In this document: one piece after another, positions 1 to 7,042 of the stretch
Position numbering within the stretch: position 1 is the stretch's first letter
Layout of the letters: every line of letters begins with the position of its first letter
Origin: Burkholderia gladioli
Lineage (GTDB): Bacteria; Pseudomonadota; Gammaproteobacteria; Burkholderiales; Burkholderiaceae
Reading direction: 5' to 3'
Length of the DNA: 9,985 nt
Assembly: GCA_009914575.1 (NCBI GenBank)
Contig: WNEB01000042.1
Location: 1 to 9,985, forward strand
The notes under the pieces: model-generated
What the model was told of the DNA's origin: nothing
Seen by the model: only the letters and a program-made list of their open reading frames with translations
The model's database searches: none
Made by a program: the position numbers and the translations under genes

Positions 1-187
1 GCGTGAGTGGCCGGGTCCATCGCTATCGCGACGCCGACATGGCGATGCGCTGGGCGGCCACCGGTTTCCTGGAAGCGGAGAAGCGCTTCCGCAAGCTCGG
101 TGGTGCCAACGACCTCTGGATCCTCGCCGTCGCCCTGCATCGATCACTAGAAAAACGCGTTGACCATGATCGGGAGTCTGCCTAATC
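1..187 (+). mobile_element. 3' end of an insertion sequence running off the left edge
   Basis: The stretch up to about 187 belongs to a transposase-bearing insertion sequence; its coding frame stops at 185. From about 191 the sequence reads as the linker and AAA+ domain of an unrelated regulator, so the boundary lies near 186-191. The terminal inverted repeat cannot be proved because the other end is outside the window. A target duplication cannot be tested for the same reason. The insertion appears to have removed or displaced the 5' part of the regulator gene that follows. Confidence 0.45.
3..185 (+). CDS. Transposase, C-terminal fragment (probably IS256/Mutator type), partial at the left edge
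   Basis: The last 60 or so codons of a transposase gene that enters from the left; the GTG at position 3 is simply the first codon seen and not a likely start. The fragment contains RDADMAMRWAATGFLEAEKR followed by a basic FRKL and a short hydrophobic stretch, DLWILAVAL. This resembles, from memory, the C-terminus of IS256/Mutator-type transposases (an 'MALRW...A..F..A...FRR..G...L..L..AL' pattern). The DDE catalytic residues lie upstream and cannot be seen. The family call is recognition only and another DDE family remains possible. The frame stops with TAA at 183-185, only a few bases before the apparent end of the element. Confidence 0.5.
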   Translation: MSGRVHRYRDADMAMRWAATGFLEAEKRFRKLGGANDLWILAVALHRSLEKRVDHDRESA

Positions 188-190
188 TAT

Positions 191-1260
191 GAAACCCCGC
201 CGTCCCAACCTTCAACTACGAATGGGACACCGCCCGAGGAAGTGCAGACGCTGCGCACCACGCTGCGCCGCCTCGGCCGGTTCGGGCCGCTGATCGGCCG
301 CAGCGACGGCACGCAGCACGTCTACGACATGATCGAGCGCAATGCGCGCAGCGAAGCCGCCGTGCTCGTGTGGGGCGAAGCCGGCACCGGCAAGGAAGCC
401 ACCGCCCGCGCGCTGCACGACCTGAGCCGCCGCCGCAAGGGCCCGTTCATCAAGTTCGACTGCCGCGCCGCGCTGCAATTGCCGCGCGTGATCGAGCTGG
501 GCAGCATCGTCATCGAAAGCATGCTGTTCGGCCGCGAACGCGGCAGCTACGGCGGCGCCGAACGGCGCGAGCCGGGCCTGTTCGAACAGGCGAGCGGCGG
601 CACGCTGCTGCTCAAGGACGTGACCGCGCTGCCGCTGTCGATCCAGGAATCGCTGCTGCGCGCGCTCGATTCGCAATCGTTCATGCGCATCGGCGGCTCG
701 ACCGAAATCGCCACCGATTTCCGCCTGATCGCCACCTCGCGCCGCCCGGCCCGCGAAGCGCTCGACAACGGCACGCTGCGCGAGGATCTGTGGCTGCGTC
801 TCGACGCGGCCTCGATCGCGCTGCCGCCGCTGCGCGATCGCGAGGACGACATGCTGCAGATCGCCGAGGCGCTCGTCGCCGATCTGAACCTCGAAGCGCG
901 CAAGGCCGGCCTCGGTTCGGTCGACAAGCGCATCGCCCCCGAATTCATCCGCGAATGCCTGGCCTACGACTGGCCCTTCAACGTGCGCGAGTTGCGCGAA
1001 CGCGTGCGGCTGGCCTACGAGGCGTCGGGCGATTTCATCGAGACGTGTTGCGCGCCAACGACGGCGTGTTCGTGCCGGGCGCCGCGTTGAACGGCAGCAG
1101 CGTGCAGGTGCGCGTCGGCACGCCGCTGTCGGACGTCGAGGATCTGCTGATCCGCGCGACGCTCGACGCCGTGGGCGGCACGCGTCACCGCGCCGCCGCC
1201 CTGCTCGGCATCAGCCCGAAGACGCTCTACAACAAGCTGCAGCGCATGAAGATGAACTGA
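191..1260 (+). pseudogene. Sigma-54 activator-like AAA+/Fis regulator, 5'-truncated and frameshifted
   Basis: The remnant holds a linker, an AAA+ ATPase domain of the bacterial enhancer-binding-protein type and a C-terminal Fis-type DNA-binding domain. Counting from the GTG at 242, Walker A is GEAGTGKE (45-52). The Walker B region reads GGTLLLKDV (119-127) where the family usually has GGTLFLDE. The sigma-54 contact loop, normally GAFTGA, reads GSYGGA (101-106). REDLWLRLD and LPPLRDRED are well kept. The frame breaks near 1042: upstream it reads GDFIE and then runs to a stop at about 1090, while the other frame continues as VLRANDGVFVPG to the HTH (GGTRHRAAALLGISPKTLYN) and a TGA at 1258-1260. 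This is a net loss of two bases or gain of one. The frame upstream of 242 is open to about 170 and reads as linker (PPEEVQTLRTTL) from about 191. Any N-terminal receiver or sensor domain is absent, apparently lost to the adjacent insertion sequence. The changed GAFTGA loop suggests the ancestor may not have worked with sigma-54. Confidence 0.8.
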
Positions 1261-1295
1261 CCCGCTTGCCTCGCTTATTTCTTATTTGGCAGCGC

Positions 1296-1343
1296 CGGAA
1301 AAGACAATGGCCGCGTCCGAGGACGCGGCCATTGTCTTTTCCG
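1296..1343. terminator. Bidirectional intrinsic terminator between convergent genes
   Basis: A perfect inverted repeat: the 23-base arm 1296-1318 pairs with 1321-1343 around a two-base spacer (GA). The outer part of each arm carries an AAAA or TTTT tract (GGAAAAGAC and GTCTTTTCC), and the inner part is GC-rich (GGCCGCGTCC), so on either strand a GC stem ends in a short T run. It lies 35 bases after the stop of the + strand regulator remnant and 12 bases beyond the stop of nagZ, which is where a shared terminator for converging transcripts is expected. Confidence 0.85.
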
Positions 1344-1355
1344 CTCGCCGATAAC

Positions 1356-2384
1356 TCAGCCCAGCGTCTCGCGCAGCAGCGACGTGGCGCGCTGGTAGTC
1401 GGGGCGGTTCATCAGTTTGTCCCAGCTCGACGGTTTGCCGCGCGGGCGCAGCCGGCGAATGCGGCGCGCCGATTCCGGCGACACCTCGGCCTGCATCTCG
1501 TTGAGCACCTTCTCGGCTTCCTCGGGCTGATTGCAGACCAGCACCATGTCGCAGCCGGCCTCGATCGCCGCATCGGCCGCCTGGGCGAGCGAGTCGCCCG
1601 CACGCGCCGCTTCCATCGACAGATCGTCGCTGAACACCGCGCCCGTGAAACCGAGCCGGTCGCGCAGGATTTGCTGCAGCCAGACCTGCGAGAACCCGGC
1701 CGGACGGCGATCGACCTGCGTGTAGATCACGTGCGCCGGGATCACCGCCGGCAGCGACAGGCCGAGCCAGTCGTAAGGCGCGACGTCGTGCTTCAGGATC
1801 TGCTCGAGCGGCCGGTCGTCGGTCGGCAGCGCGACGTGCGAATCGGCTTCGGCGAAACCGTGACCGGGAAAATGCTTGCCGCAGTTCGCCATGCCGGCCA
1901 GCGCGAGGCCGTGATTCAGGCTCTTGGCCAGCAGCGTGACGACGCGCGGGTCGCGATGGAACGCGCGATCGCCGATCACCTTCGACTGGCCGTAATCGAG
2001 ATCGAGCACCGGCGTGAAGCTCAGATCGATGCCGCAGGCACGCAGCTCGGCCGCCAGCACGAAGCCCACGGCCGTTGCCAGCTTAGTGGCGTGCAGCACG
2101 TCCTTGTCCCAAAGCTCGCCGAGCCGGCGCATCGCCGGGAGCACCGTGAAGCCGTCGGTGCGGAAGCGCTGCACGCGCCCGCCTTCGTGATCGACGGCGA
2201 TCAGGATGTCCTCGCGCACGGCGCGGATCGAATCGGTCAGCGCGCACAGCTGGGCGCGGTTCTCGAAATGGCGGGCGAACAGGATCACGCCGCCGGTGCG
2301 CGGGTGGACCAGGCGGCGGGCGTCGTCGCGCGTGAGCGTCGTGCCGACGACGTCGAGCATGACGGGGCCGGGAGTCGGTTTCAT
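1356..2384 (-). CDS. nagZ: Beta-N-acetylhexosaminidase (EC 3.2.1.52)
   Basis: A cytoplasmic family GH3 glycosidase that removes non-reducing GlcNAc from anhydro-muropeptides imported during peptidoglycan recycling. In many Gram-negatives its products control AmpR/AmpC beta-lactamase induction. The 342-residue protein matches the family's usual length. Visible motifs are ILIAVDHEGGRVQRFR (60-75), the loop KHFPGHG...DSH (170-183) carrying the Asp181/His183 general acid-base dyad, and FSDDLSM (251-257) holding the nucleophilic Asp (253 by analogy with E. coli NagZ). The start is the ATG at 2382-2384, just before the conserved GPVMLDVVG; the upstream spacer has only a weak Shine-Dalgarno. It is the last gene of the operon, 25 bp after acpS, and ends 12 bp before the terminator. 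No signal peptide is seen, as expected for NagZ. Confidence 0.96.
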   Translation of the reverse strand: MKPTPGPVMLDVVGTTLTRDDARRLVHPRTGGVILFARHFENRAQLCALTDSIRAVREDILIAVDHEGGRVQRFRTDGFTVLPAMRRLGELWDKDVLHATKLATAVGFVLAAELRACGIDLSFTPVLDLDYGQSKVIGDRAFHRDPRVVTLLAKSLNHGLALAGMANCGKHFPGHGFAEADSHVALPTDDRPLEQILKHDVAPYDWLGLSLPAVIPAHVIYTQVDRRPAGFSQVWLQQILRDRLGFTGAVFSDDLSMEAARAGDSLAQAADAAIEAGCDMVLVCNQPEEAEKVLNEMQAEVSPESARRIRRLRPRGKPSSWDKLMNRPDYQRATSLLRETLG

Positions 2385-2409
2385 CGAATCGGTCCGTGGA
2401 GAAAAAGGT

Positions 2410-2826
2410 TCAGTCGCGAGCCGGCGCGGCGTCCGGCGTTTCGGCCACGACGAACGACACGGCGTAGTCGCGTTCGTCGCTGACGGTCACGCGCGCGCTG
2501 ATCCGCCGCGCGGCCAGCCAGTCGGCCAGTTCGCCCGAGGCGACCACATAGGGCTGGCCGCTCGGTTCGTTGAGGGTTTGCAGCGCGCGCCAGGTCATCG
2601 GCCAGCGCATGCCGAGGCCGATCGCCTTCGAGAACGCTTCCTTGGCCGAGAAACGCGTGGCCAAAAACGCGATGCCGCGCGCCTCGGAGCGCTTGCGGCG
2701 CGCATGGAACACGCGCAGTTCGTCGGGGCCGAGCACCTTCTCGGCGAACCGTCCGCCGGTGCGTTCGAGCACCGCGGCGATCCGGCTCACCTGGACGATG
2801 TCGGTGCAGATCCCGTAGATCGTCAT
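2410..2826 (-). CDS. acpS: Holo-[acyl-carrier-protein] synthase (EC 2.7.8.7)
   Basis: Transfers 4'-phosphopantetheine from CoA to the conserved serine of apo-ACP, activating fatty acid synthesis; it acts in the cytoplasm as a trimer. The 138-residue protein has the N-terminal metal-binding motif GICTDIVQ with Asp9, and the second motif [13 protein letters not shown] (58-70) with Glu63. The C-terminal [14 protein letters not shown] strand matches the family's TDERHYA region. Position 7 is Cys where most family members have Gly (GIGTDIV); Asp9 is unaffected. The gene starts 7 bp after the pdxJ stop and is followed 25 bp later by nagZ. Coupling of pdxJ and acpS is common in proteobacteria. The tail of about 12 residues after VVAE is not conserved in the family as I know it. 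Confidence 0.95.
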   Translation of the reverse strand: MTIYGICTDIVQVSRIAAVLERTGGRFAEKVLGPDELRVFHARRKRSEARGIAFLATRFSAKEAFSKAIGLGMRWPMTWRALQTLNEPSGQPYVVASGELADWLAARRISARVTVSDERDYAVSFVVAETPDAAPARD

Positions 2827-2833
2827 GGCGCGC

Positions 2834-3607
2834 TCAACGACCGCCGTGACGGGCAGCCACGCGCGCCGCCACCATGATCGCCTTCATCTCGCGCACGGCG
2901 TTGTCCCAGCCCGTGAAGATCGATTGCGCGACGATCGCATGGCCGATGTTCAGCTCGACGATGCCGTCGATCGCGGCGATCGGCTGCACGTTGGTGTAGT
3001 GCAGCCCGTGGCCCGCGTTGACCTTCAGGCCGAGCGCGACACCCGCCTCAACGCCCGTCACCACGCGCTTGTATTCGCGCTGCTGCGCGCCTTCGTCGTG
3101 CGCTTCGGCGTAGGCGCCGGTATGCAGTTCGACCACCGGCGCACCGGCCTCGTGCGCCGCGCGGATCTGCTCGGCATCGGGATCGATGAACAGCGACACG
3201 CGCACGCCGGCCTCGGCCAGCTGCCGGCACGCGGCGCGTACGGCCTCGAAATGGCCCGCCACGTCGAGGCCGCCTTCGGTCGTCAGTTCCTCGCGCTTTT
3301 CGGGCACCAGGCAGGCATCGTGCGGACGCACCTCGCAGGCGATGTCGAGCATCTCCTGGGTGACCGCGCATTCGAGGTTCATGCGCGTGGCGAGCAGCGG
3401 GCGCAGCGCGCGCACGTCGGCGTCGCGAATGTGGCGGCGATCCTCGCGCAGATGCAGCGTGATCGCGTCGGCGCCAGCCTGCTCGGCGGCCAGCGAGGCG
3501 CGGATCGGGTCGGGATAGCTCGTGTCGCGCACATTGCGCAGCGTGGCGACGTGATCGATGTTGACGCCGAGATCGATGGCGTTCGGCGCGGTCAGGAAGA
3601 AGCTCAT
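2834..3607 (-). CDS. pdxJ: Pyridoxine 5'-phosphate synthase (EC 2.6.99.2)
   Basis: Condenses 1-deoxy-D-xylulose 5-phosphate with 3-amino-2-oxopropyl phosphate to give pyridoxine 5'-phosphate, the last ring-forming step of DXP-dependent vitamin B6 synthesis. The 257-residue TIM barrel is full length. It shows [13 protein letters not shown] (13-25), [11 protein letters not shown] (50-60) with catalytic His52, MNLE with Glu79, [17 protein letters not shown] (100-116), SLFIDPD (138-144) and NAGHGL (197-202) with His200. These correspond to E. coli His45, Glu72 and His193. Position 28 is Asp in [10 protein letters not shown], where the family usually has ARGT. The start is the ATG at 3605-3607, which overlaps the recO stop as ATGA, implying translational coupling. 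Confidence 0.97.
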   Translation of the reverse strand: MSFFLTAPNAIDLGVNIDHVATLRNVRDTSYPDPIRASLAAEQAGADAITLHLREDRRHIRDADVRALRPLLATRMNLECAVTQEMLDIACEVRPHDACLVPEKREELTTEGGLDVAGHFEAVRAACRQLAEAGVRVSLFIDPDAEQIRAAHEAGAPVVELHTGAYAEAHDEGAQQREYKRVVTGVEAGVALGLKVNAGHGLHYTNVQPIAAIDGIVELNIGHAIVAQSIFTGWDNAVREMKAIMVAARVAARHGGR

Positions 3608-4512
3608 AGGTTTTGCAGGTCGATCAGGATCTGGCGCGTGGCGAGCGGCGTGCCGCCCAGATAGGTGTTGAGCAGGAAGCGCATCAGCGTCTTGCTTTGC
3701 GCGACGGTCTGCGCACGATGGTAATCGTCCTCCTCCATGTCGAGCAACGTCTGGCCCGACACGACCGGCCAGTGCGACGGCACCTCATGACCGGCCTCGC
3801 GCACGCCGCGCTCGGGATCGAACACGTAGCGGTCGTCGGCCTGCACCGTGCGGCGCGACACCGTGCGGTTCAGCGCCCGCGCGTAGCCGGTTTCGCGCCG
3901 CAGCACGCGCTCGAACGAGCGCAGCACCTGCACGACCGGCTCGTCGTGGGCAAGCCGCGCGAGCGTGACGAGGTAATGCTGGAACAGCGGAGGAAACGGA
4001 TCTTCGCGCGCGCAGAACTTGACCAGCAGTTCGTTGACGTAAAAGCCGCAGAGCAGCGCGTCGCCGGCCAGCGGCAACATGCCGCCCACCCATTCGGCGC
4101 CCGTCAGCGTGCGCATCTCGGATTTGCCCGACCACGACAGCGACAGCGGCTGAAACGTCTGCAGCACGCCGCGCAGCGCCGAATGCGGCCGCGTCGCGCC
4201 CTTCGCGACCAGCGCGACGCGACCGTGGTCGCGCGTCAACACGTCGATGATCAGGCTGGTTTCGCGATAGGGGTAACTGTGCAGCACGAAGCCGGGCTGC
4301 TCGGAAACGCGGAATTCGGATGCGCGCGGCCCGCTGGCGCGGCGCGGCTTGCGCGCCGGCGCAGGCTCGCGCGGGGCAGGTTCGGACGGCACGGTGCCGG
4401 GCGCGGCGTGTTCCGGCGCAGCGGCTACCGCCCCGGGCGCATCCGGCGCGGGATCGGCCAGCGACACGGGGACGTCGTCGCCGACGCCGTCCGTCCCGTC
4501 ATTCGTACCCAT
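3604..4512 (-). CDS. recO: DNA repair protein RecO, with a long Pro/Ala N-terminal leader
   Basis: RecO anneals SSB-coated single strands and, with RecR, loads RecA at gaps in the RecF pathway. The OB-fold core begins about residue 66 and includes [27 protein letters not shown] and GVLQTFQPL. The helical domain follows, with [19 protein letters not shown] and [16 protein letters not shown]. The core plus C-terminal region is about 237 residues, a normal RecO length, so the first 65 residues are a disordered-looking leader rich in Ala and Pro ending in a basic patch ([10 protein letters not shown]). I chose the ATG at 4510-4512 (MGTNDG), which overlaps the era stop by 14 bp; an in-frame GTG at 4518 would add two residues. 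No strong Shine-Dalgarno is visible, so coupling to era is likely. The gene ends in the ATGA overlap with pdxJ. Confidence 0.94.
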   Translation of the reverse strand: MGTNDGTDGVGDDVPVSLADPAPDAPGAVAAAPEHAAPGTVPSEPAPREPAPARKPRRASGPRASEFRVSEQPGFVLHSYPYRETSLIIDVLTRDHGRVALVAKGATRPHSALRGVLQTFQPLSLSWSGKSEMRTLTGAEWVGGMLPLAGDALLCGFYVNELLVKFCAREDPFPPLFQHYLVTLARLAHDEPVVQVLRSFERVLRRETGYARALNRTVSRRTVQADDRYVFDPERGVREAGHEVPSHWPVVSGQTLLDMEEDDYHRAQTVAQSKTLMRFLLNTYLGGTPLATRQILIDLQNL

Positions 4513-5401
4513 AGGCACGAAGCCCCGCTTCGTTGTCGGCCCAGCCGCTCTTCACCTTGATGAAGGTTTCCAGATACACGGGGCCGTCGAACAGCTTTTC
4601 CATGTCGAGGCGCGCCTCGGTGCTGATCTGCTTGAGCTTGGCGCCCTTCTTGCCGATCACCATCGCCTTGTGCGAATCGCGCTCGACCAGGATGGTCGCG
4701 AACACACGCGTGAGCCGGCTTTCTTCCTCGAATTTGTCGATGATGACGGTGCTCGTGTACGGCAGTTCGTCGCCTGTCCAGCGGAACACCTTCTCGCGCA
4801 GGATTTCGGCCGCGAGGAAGCGCGAACTGCGATCGGTCAGGTCGTCCTCGCCGTAGATCGGATCGCCTTCCGGCAGATAGGGCTTGGTGGTCTGCATCAG
4901 CCGGGCGATGTCGTCGTCGTTCTTGGCCGACAGCGGCACCACTTCGGTGAATTCGCGCAGATCGCCCATGTCCTTCAGGAACGGGAACAGCGAGCTCTTG
5001 TCGGCCACGCGGTCGAGCTTGTTGAGCACCAGCAGCGTCGGCACGTTCTTCGGGATCAGGTCGAGCACCTTTTGATCGTCGGGGCCGAAGCGGCCCGCCT
5101 CGATCACGAACAGGATCGCGTCGACCGCGGTCAGCGTGGACGTGACGGTGCGGTTCAGCGTGCGGTTCAGTGCGGTGCTGTGGCGCGTCTGGAAGCCGGG
5201 CGTGTCGACGAAGATGTATTGCGCGTCCGGCAGCGTGTGGATGCCGGTGATGCGATGGCGCGTGGTTTGCGCCTTGCGCGAGGTGATGCTGATCTTCTGG
5301 CCGACGAGTGCGTTCATCAGCGTCGATTTGCCGACGTTCGGGCGACCGACGATGGCGACCATGCCGCAACGGAATCCGGCGGGAGTGACGGGAGCGTTCA
5401 T
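4499..5401 (-). CDS. era: GTPase Era
   Basis: An essential GTPase that binds the 3' end of 16S rRNA and helps assemble the 30S subunit; it links ribosome maturation to growth. Numbered from the ATG at 5401, the 300-residue protein (E. coli Era has 301) has G1 GRPNVGKST (19-27), G3 DTPG (66-69), G4 NKLD (127-130) and G5 SAK (158-160). A C-terminal KH domain carries [12 protein letters not shown] (248-259). The frame is open to a TTG at 5416 that would add five residues; the ATG fits the family's length and its MNAP start better. It lies 59 bp after rnc, and the pair rnc-era is conserved in many proteobacteria because both act in rRNA processing. Confidence 0.96.
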   Translation of the reverse strand: MNAPVTPAGFRCGMVAIVGRPNVGKSTLMNALVGQKISITSRKAQTTRHRITGIHTLPDAQYIFVDTPGFQTRHSTALNRTLNRTVTSTLTAVDAILFVIEAGRFGPDDQKVLDLIPKNVPTLLVLNKLDRVADKSSLFPFLKDMGDLREFTEVVPLSAKNDDDIARLMQTTKPYLPEGDPIYGEDDLTDRSSRFLAAEILREKVFRWTGDELPYTSTVIIDKFEEESRLTRVFATILVERDSHKAMVIGKKGAKLKQISTEARLDMEKLFDGPVYLETFIKVKSGWADNEAGLRAYGYE

Positions 5402-5460
5402 ATCAGGCTGCTGCAATGCGTGGCGAGCCGCACGACGCGGCCCGCGAATGGATCAGGAGT

Positions 5461-6618
5461 TCAACGACCGGCATCGGCCACGCGCAGGGGCGCGGCAGCG
5501 AGGTCGGCATCGGCGTCGCCGGACAGCGCGGAAGCGGTGTCGCGCAGACGCAACGTGCGGTCGCCGGCAGCGGCGCCGCGTACGGCGGTATCGGGCTTGT
5601 CGCCTGCGGCCGGCGCCGATTTCTCGGTTGCGGCGGATTTCTCCGTCGCTTGCGGCTTGTCGGCGGGTTTGTCCACAGGCTTGTCGGCCGGTTTTGCAGT
5701 GCGCTCGGCTTTGTCCGGCGCCGGTTCGCCTTGCGAGCCGGCGCGAATCACGGCCACCGGCGCACCGCGTTCGGCGACGGCCTCGGCGGGCTTGCCCGCG
5801 TCGCCTGCCGCGGATGCAGCACGTTCCTTGCGCTCGGCCGGCGCGGCCCGCAAGTCCAGCGCTTCCTGCACGCCCTTCACGCCCGGCACGATGTCCGGCT
5901 CGCCCTTGGTGCGCGAACTCTTGCGTTTCGGCTTGGCGGTGGCCATCGGGCGCGCCATCACCTCGTCGAGCGCCTTCTTCGCGGCGGCCTGTTCGGCCGC
6001 GCGGCGGCTCGCGCCGGAGCCCGACACCTTGATATTGAGCTTCGGCACCGTGCATTCGACTTCGAACTGCTGATTGTGCGCCGCACCATGCGTGGCGACC
6101 ACGGTGTAGGTCGGCAACGCGATCTTGTGGCCCTGCAGATATTCCTGGAGCAGCGTCTTGGCATCCTTGCCGAGCGTGCGCGGATCGATGTGATCGAGAA
6201 TCGGCACGTAAAGGCGCTTGATCACCCCCTGGGCGGCTTCGAAGCCGCCATCGAGGAACACCGCCCCGATGATGGCTTCGAACGCGTCCGCGAGGATGGA
6301 CGGGCGGCGGAAGCCACCGCTGCGCAACTCCCCTTCGCCGAGCCGCAAGCCTTCGGAAATATTGAGGGCCTGAGAGATTTCGTACAGCGACTGCTGCTTG
6401 ACGAGATTGGCCCGCACGCGCGACAGATCGCCCTCGTCCAATTTGCCGAAACGCTGGAACAAAAGGGCTGCCACCGCGCAATTGAGAACGGAGTCGCCGA
6501 GAAACTCGAGCCGTTCGTTATGCGTGGCGCTGTGGCTACGATGGGTCAAAGCCTGACGCAGCAATTCCGCATTGCGAAACTCGTAGCGCAGCCGGCTTTC
6601 CAACTGGGACTGAGGCAT
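5461..6618 (-). CDS. rnc: Ribonuclease III with a long low-complexity C-terminal tail
   Basis: Cuts double-stranded RNA in rRNA precursors and mRNA leaders; it works as a cytoplasmic dimer. The catalytic domain (1-145) holds the signature [12 protein letters not shown] (34-45) with Glu38 and Asp42, plus [13 protein letters not shown] (107-119) with Asp111 and Glu114. These match E. coli Glu41, Asp45, Asp114 and Glu117. A double-stranded-RNA-binding domain follows (150-221), including [18 protein letters not shown] and [16 protein letters not shown]. The protein is 385 residues against 226 in E. coli. The surplus is a tail from 222 rich in Ala, Lys, Pro and Asp, with [14 protein letters not shown] (309-322) and two TEKSA units (325-334). 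Burkholderia RNase III proteins are known to be longer than the E. coli one. The start is the ATG at 6616-6618; no Shine-Dalgarno precedes it. Confidence 0.96.
   Translation of the reverse strand: MPQSQLESRLRYEFRNAELLRQALTHRSHSATHNERLEFLGDSVLNCAVAALLFQRFGKLDEGDLSRVRANLVKQQSLYEISQALNISEGLRLGEGELRSGGFRRPSILADAFEAIIGAVFLDGGFEAAQGVIKRLYVPILDHIDPRTLGKDAKTLLQEYLQGHKIALPTYTVVATHGAAHNQQFEVECTVPKLNIKVSGSGASRRAAEQAAAKKALDEVMARPMATAKPKRKSSRTKGEPDIVPGVKGVQEALDLRAAPAERKERAASAAGDAGKPAEAVAERGAPVAVIRAGSQGEPAPDKAERTAKPADKPVDKPADKPQATEKSAATEKSAPAAGDKPDTAVRGAAAGDRTLRLRDTASALSGDADADLAAAPLRVADAGR
5614..5694 (-). repeat. Degenerate short repeats coding the rnc tail
   Basis: Within rnc, codons 309-322 spell a KPAD/KPVD repeat ([14 protein letters not shown]) and codons 325-334 repeat TEKSA twice. 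The DNA on the + strand shows the matching recurring unit GGCTTGTCGGC or GGTTTGTCC. Such units can change number by slippage, so tail length may vary between strains. The repeats lie outside both the catalytic and the RNA-binding domain. Confidence 0.6.
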
Positions 6619-6625
6619 TTGCAGG

Positions 6626-6653
6626 AGTATAACGCGGGCGCGGGGGCCGTCGA
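6626..6653 (-). promoter_or_regulatory. Candidate promoter close to the rnc start
   Basis: On the - strand a TATACT hexamer (6626-6631) lies 16 bp after TCGACG (6648-6653, 4 of 6 matches to TTGACA). Transcription would start roughly at 6619-6620, almost on the rnc ATG, giving a leaderless or nearly leaderless mRNA. That would fit the lack of a Shine-Dalgarno before rnc. The -35 match is weak, so this is only a candidate. Confidence 0.25.
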
Positions 6654-6718
6654 GTGACGGATGCCCGGCGCGAAAAGGCGTGTCGAAGCGGTGTTACCGC
6701 CGGTTCTTGAAGTGATTT

Positions 6719-6753
6719 GCCAGCATTGCGCGTGGCCGTCGCGCAATGCTGGC
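6719..6753. other. 14-bp perfect stem-loop in the rnc leader
   Basis: GCCAGCATTGCGCG (6719-6732) pairs perfectly with 6740-6753 around a 7-base loop. Neither strand has a T run after it, so it does not look like an intrinsic terminator. It lies 100 bases before the rnc start; before the element inserted, it would have lain about 16 bases after the lepB stop. RNase III in E. coli cuts a stem in its own operon leader, so an autoregulatory or processing site is plausible, but this is inference. The rest of 6619-6777 contains only two small 5-bp hairpins (6647-6660 and 6688-6700) and no gene that I can see. Confidence 0.6.
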
Positions 6754-6769
6754 CGGGATCGGTCAGTCG

Positions 6770-6777
6770 TTAATGAA
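6770..6777. repeat. Target-site duplication, left copy (TTAATGAA)
   Basis: The eight bases TTAATGAA directly precede the left terminal repeat of the element and are repeated exactly at 7043-7050 after its right end. A perfect 8-bp duplication indicates insertion by transposition. Confidence 0.85.
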
Positions 6778-7042
6778 GCCTCTCTTGAATTTCGAGTGGG
6801 GGGATTTTTCCGGGTCAAGGGCGGGCGAAGCCCGGCGCAGCGAGCCCTTGATGCGGAGAAATCTACGAGCACGCTTGAGGGCTCGGGCCAGGCAAAGCCT
6901 TGCGCAGCCTGGCCCCCGAGCCCGTCCGGCGGCGAGGACTTCCCCGCCTTGGGGCGGGGCTAGGGGTGGGAAGATACCGTTTTGCGACGTAGGTTTGCGT
7001 ACCCCGGCGGCCCTTTTTACCCACTCAAATTTCAAGAGAGCC
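6778..7042. mobile_element. MITE-like non-autonomous element, complete copy 1 (265 bp)
   Basis: The ends are imperfect inverted repeats of 23 bp (6778-6800 and 7020-7042, 20 of 23 matching) built around CTCTTGAA and GAGTGGG. Perfect 8-bp direct repeats flank them. The inside is GC-rich and full of stem-loops. CAAGGGC/GCCCTTG (6816-6850) encloses a smaller GGGC-GAA-GCCC stem. A 15-bp stem with a two-base bulge spans 6879-6923. CCCCGCC/GGCGGGG (6942-6959) closes on TTGG. No transposase domain is present, so movement would need an enzyme from elsewhere. The GGCTCT end (on the - strand) and the 8-bp duplication are compatible with an ISL3-type source; IS256, IS66 and IS1595 types also give about 8 bp. 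The element fills 265 of the 424 bp between lepB and rnc. A TTG-started open frame of 90 codons (7035 to 6763, - strand) crosses it from end to end. Confidence 0.85.

Noticed and set aside
5402..5416. TTG at 5416 as the era start
   Set aside because: It adds MQQPD, which I do not recall from the family, and the ATG at 5401 gives 300 residues, close to E. coli Era.
6719..6753. Reading the rnc-leader hairpin as a lepB terminator
   Set aside because: No T tract follows the stem on either strand, and the genes on both sides belong to one conserved operon.
6778..7042. Classifying the element as a simple REP/BIME palindrome
   Set aside because: It has defined terminal inverted repeats and a perfect 8-bp target duplication, which REP palindromes lack.
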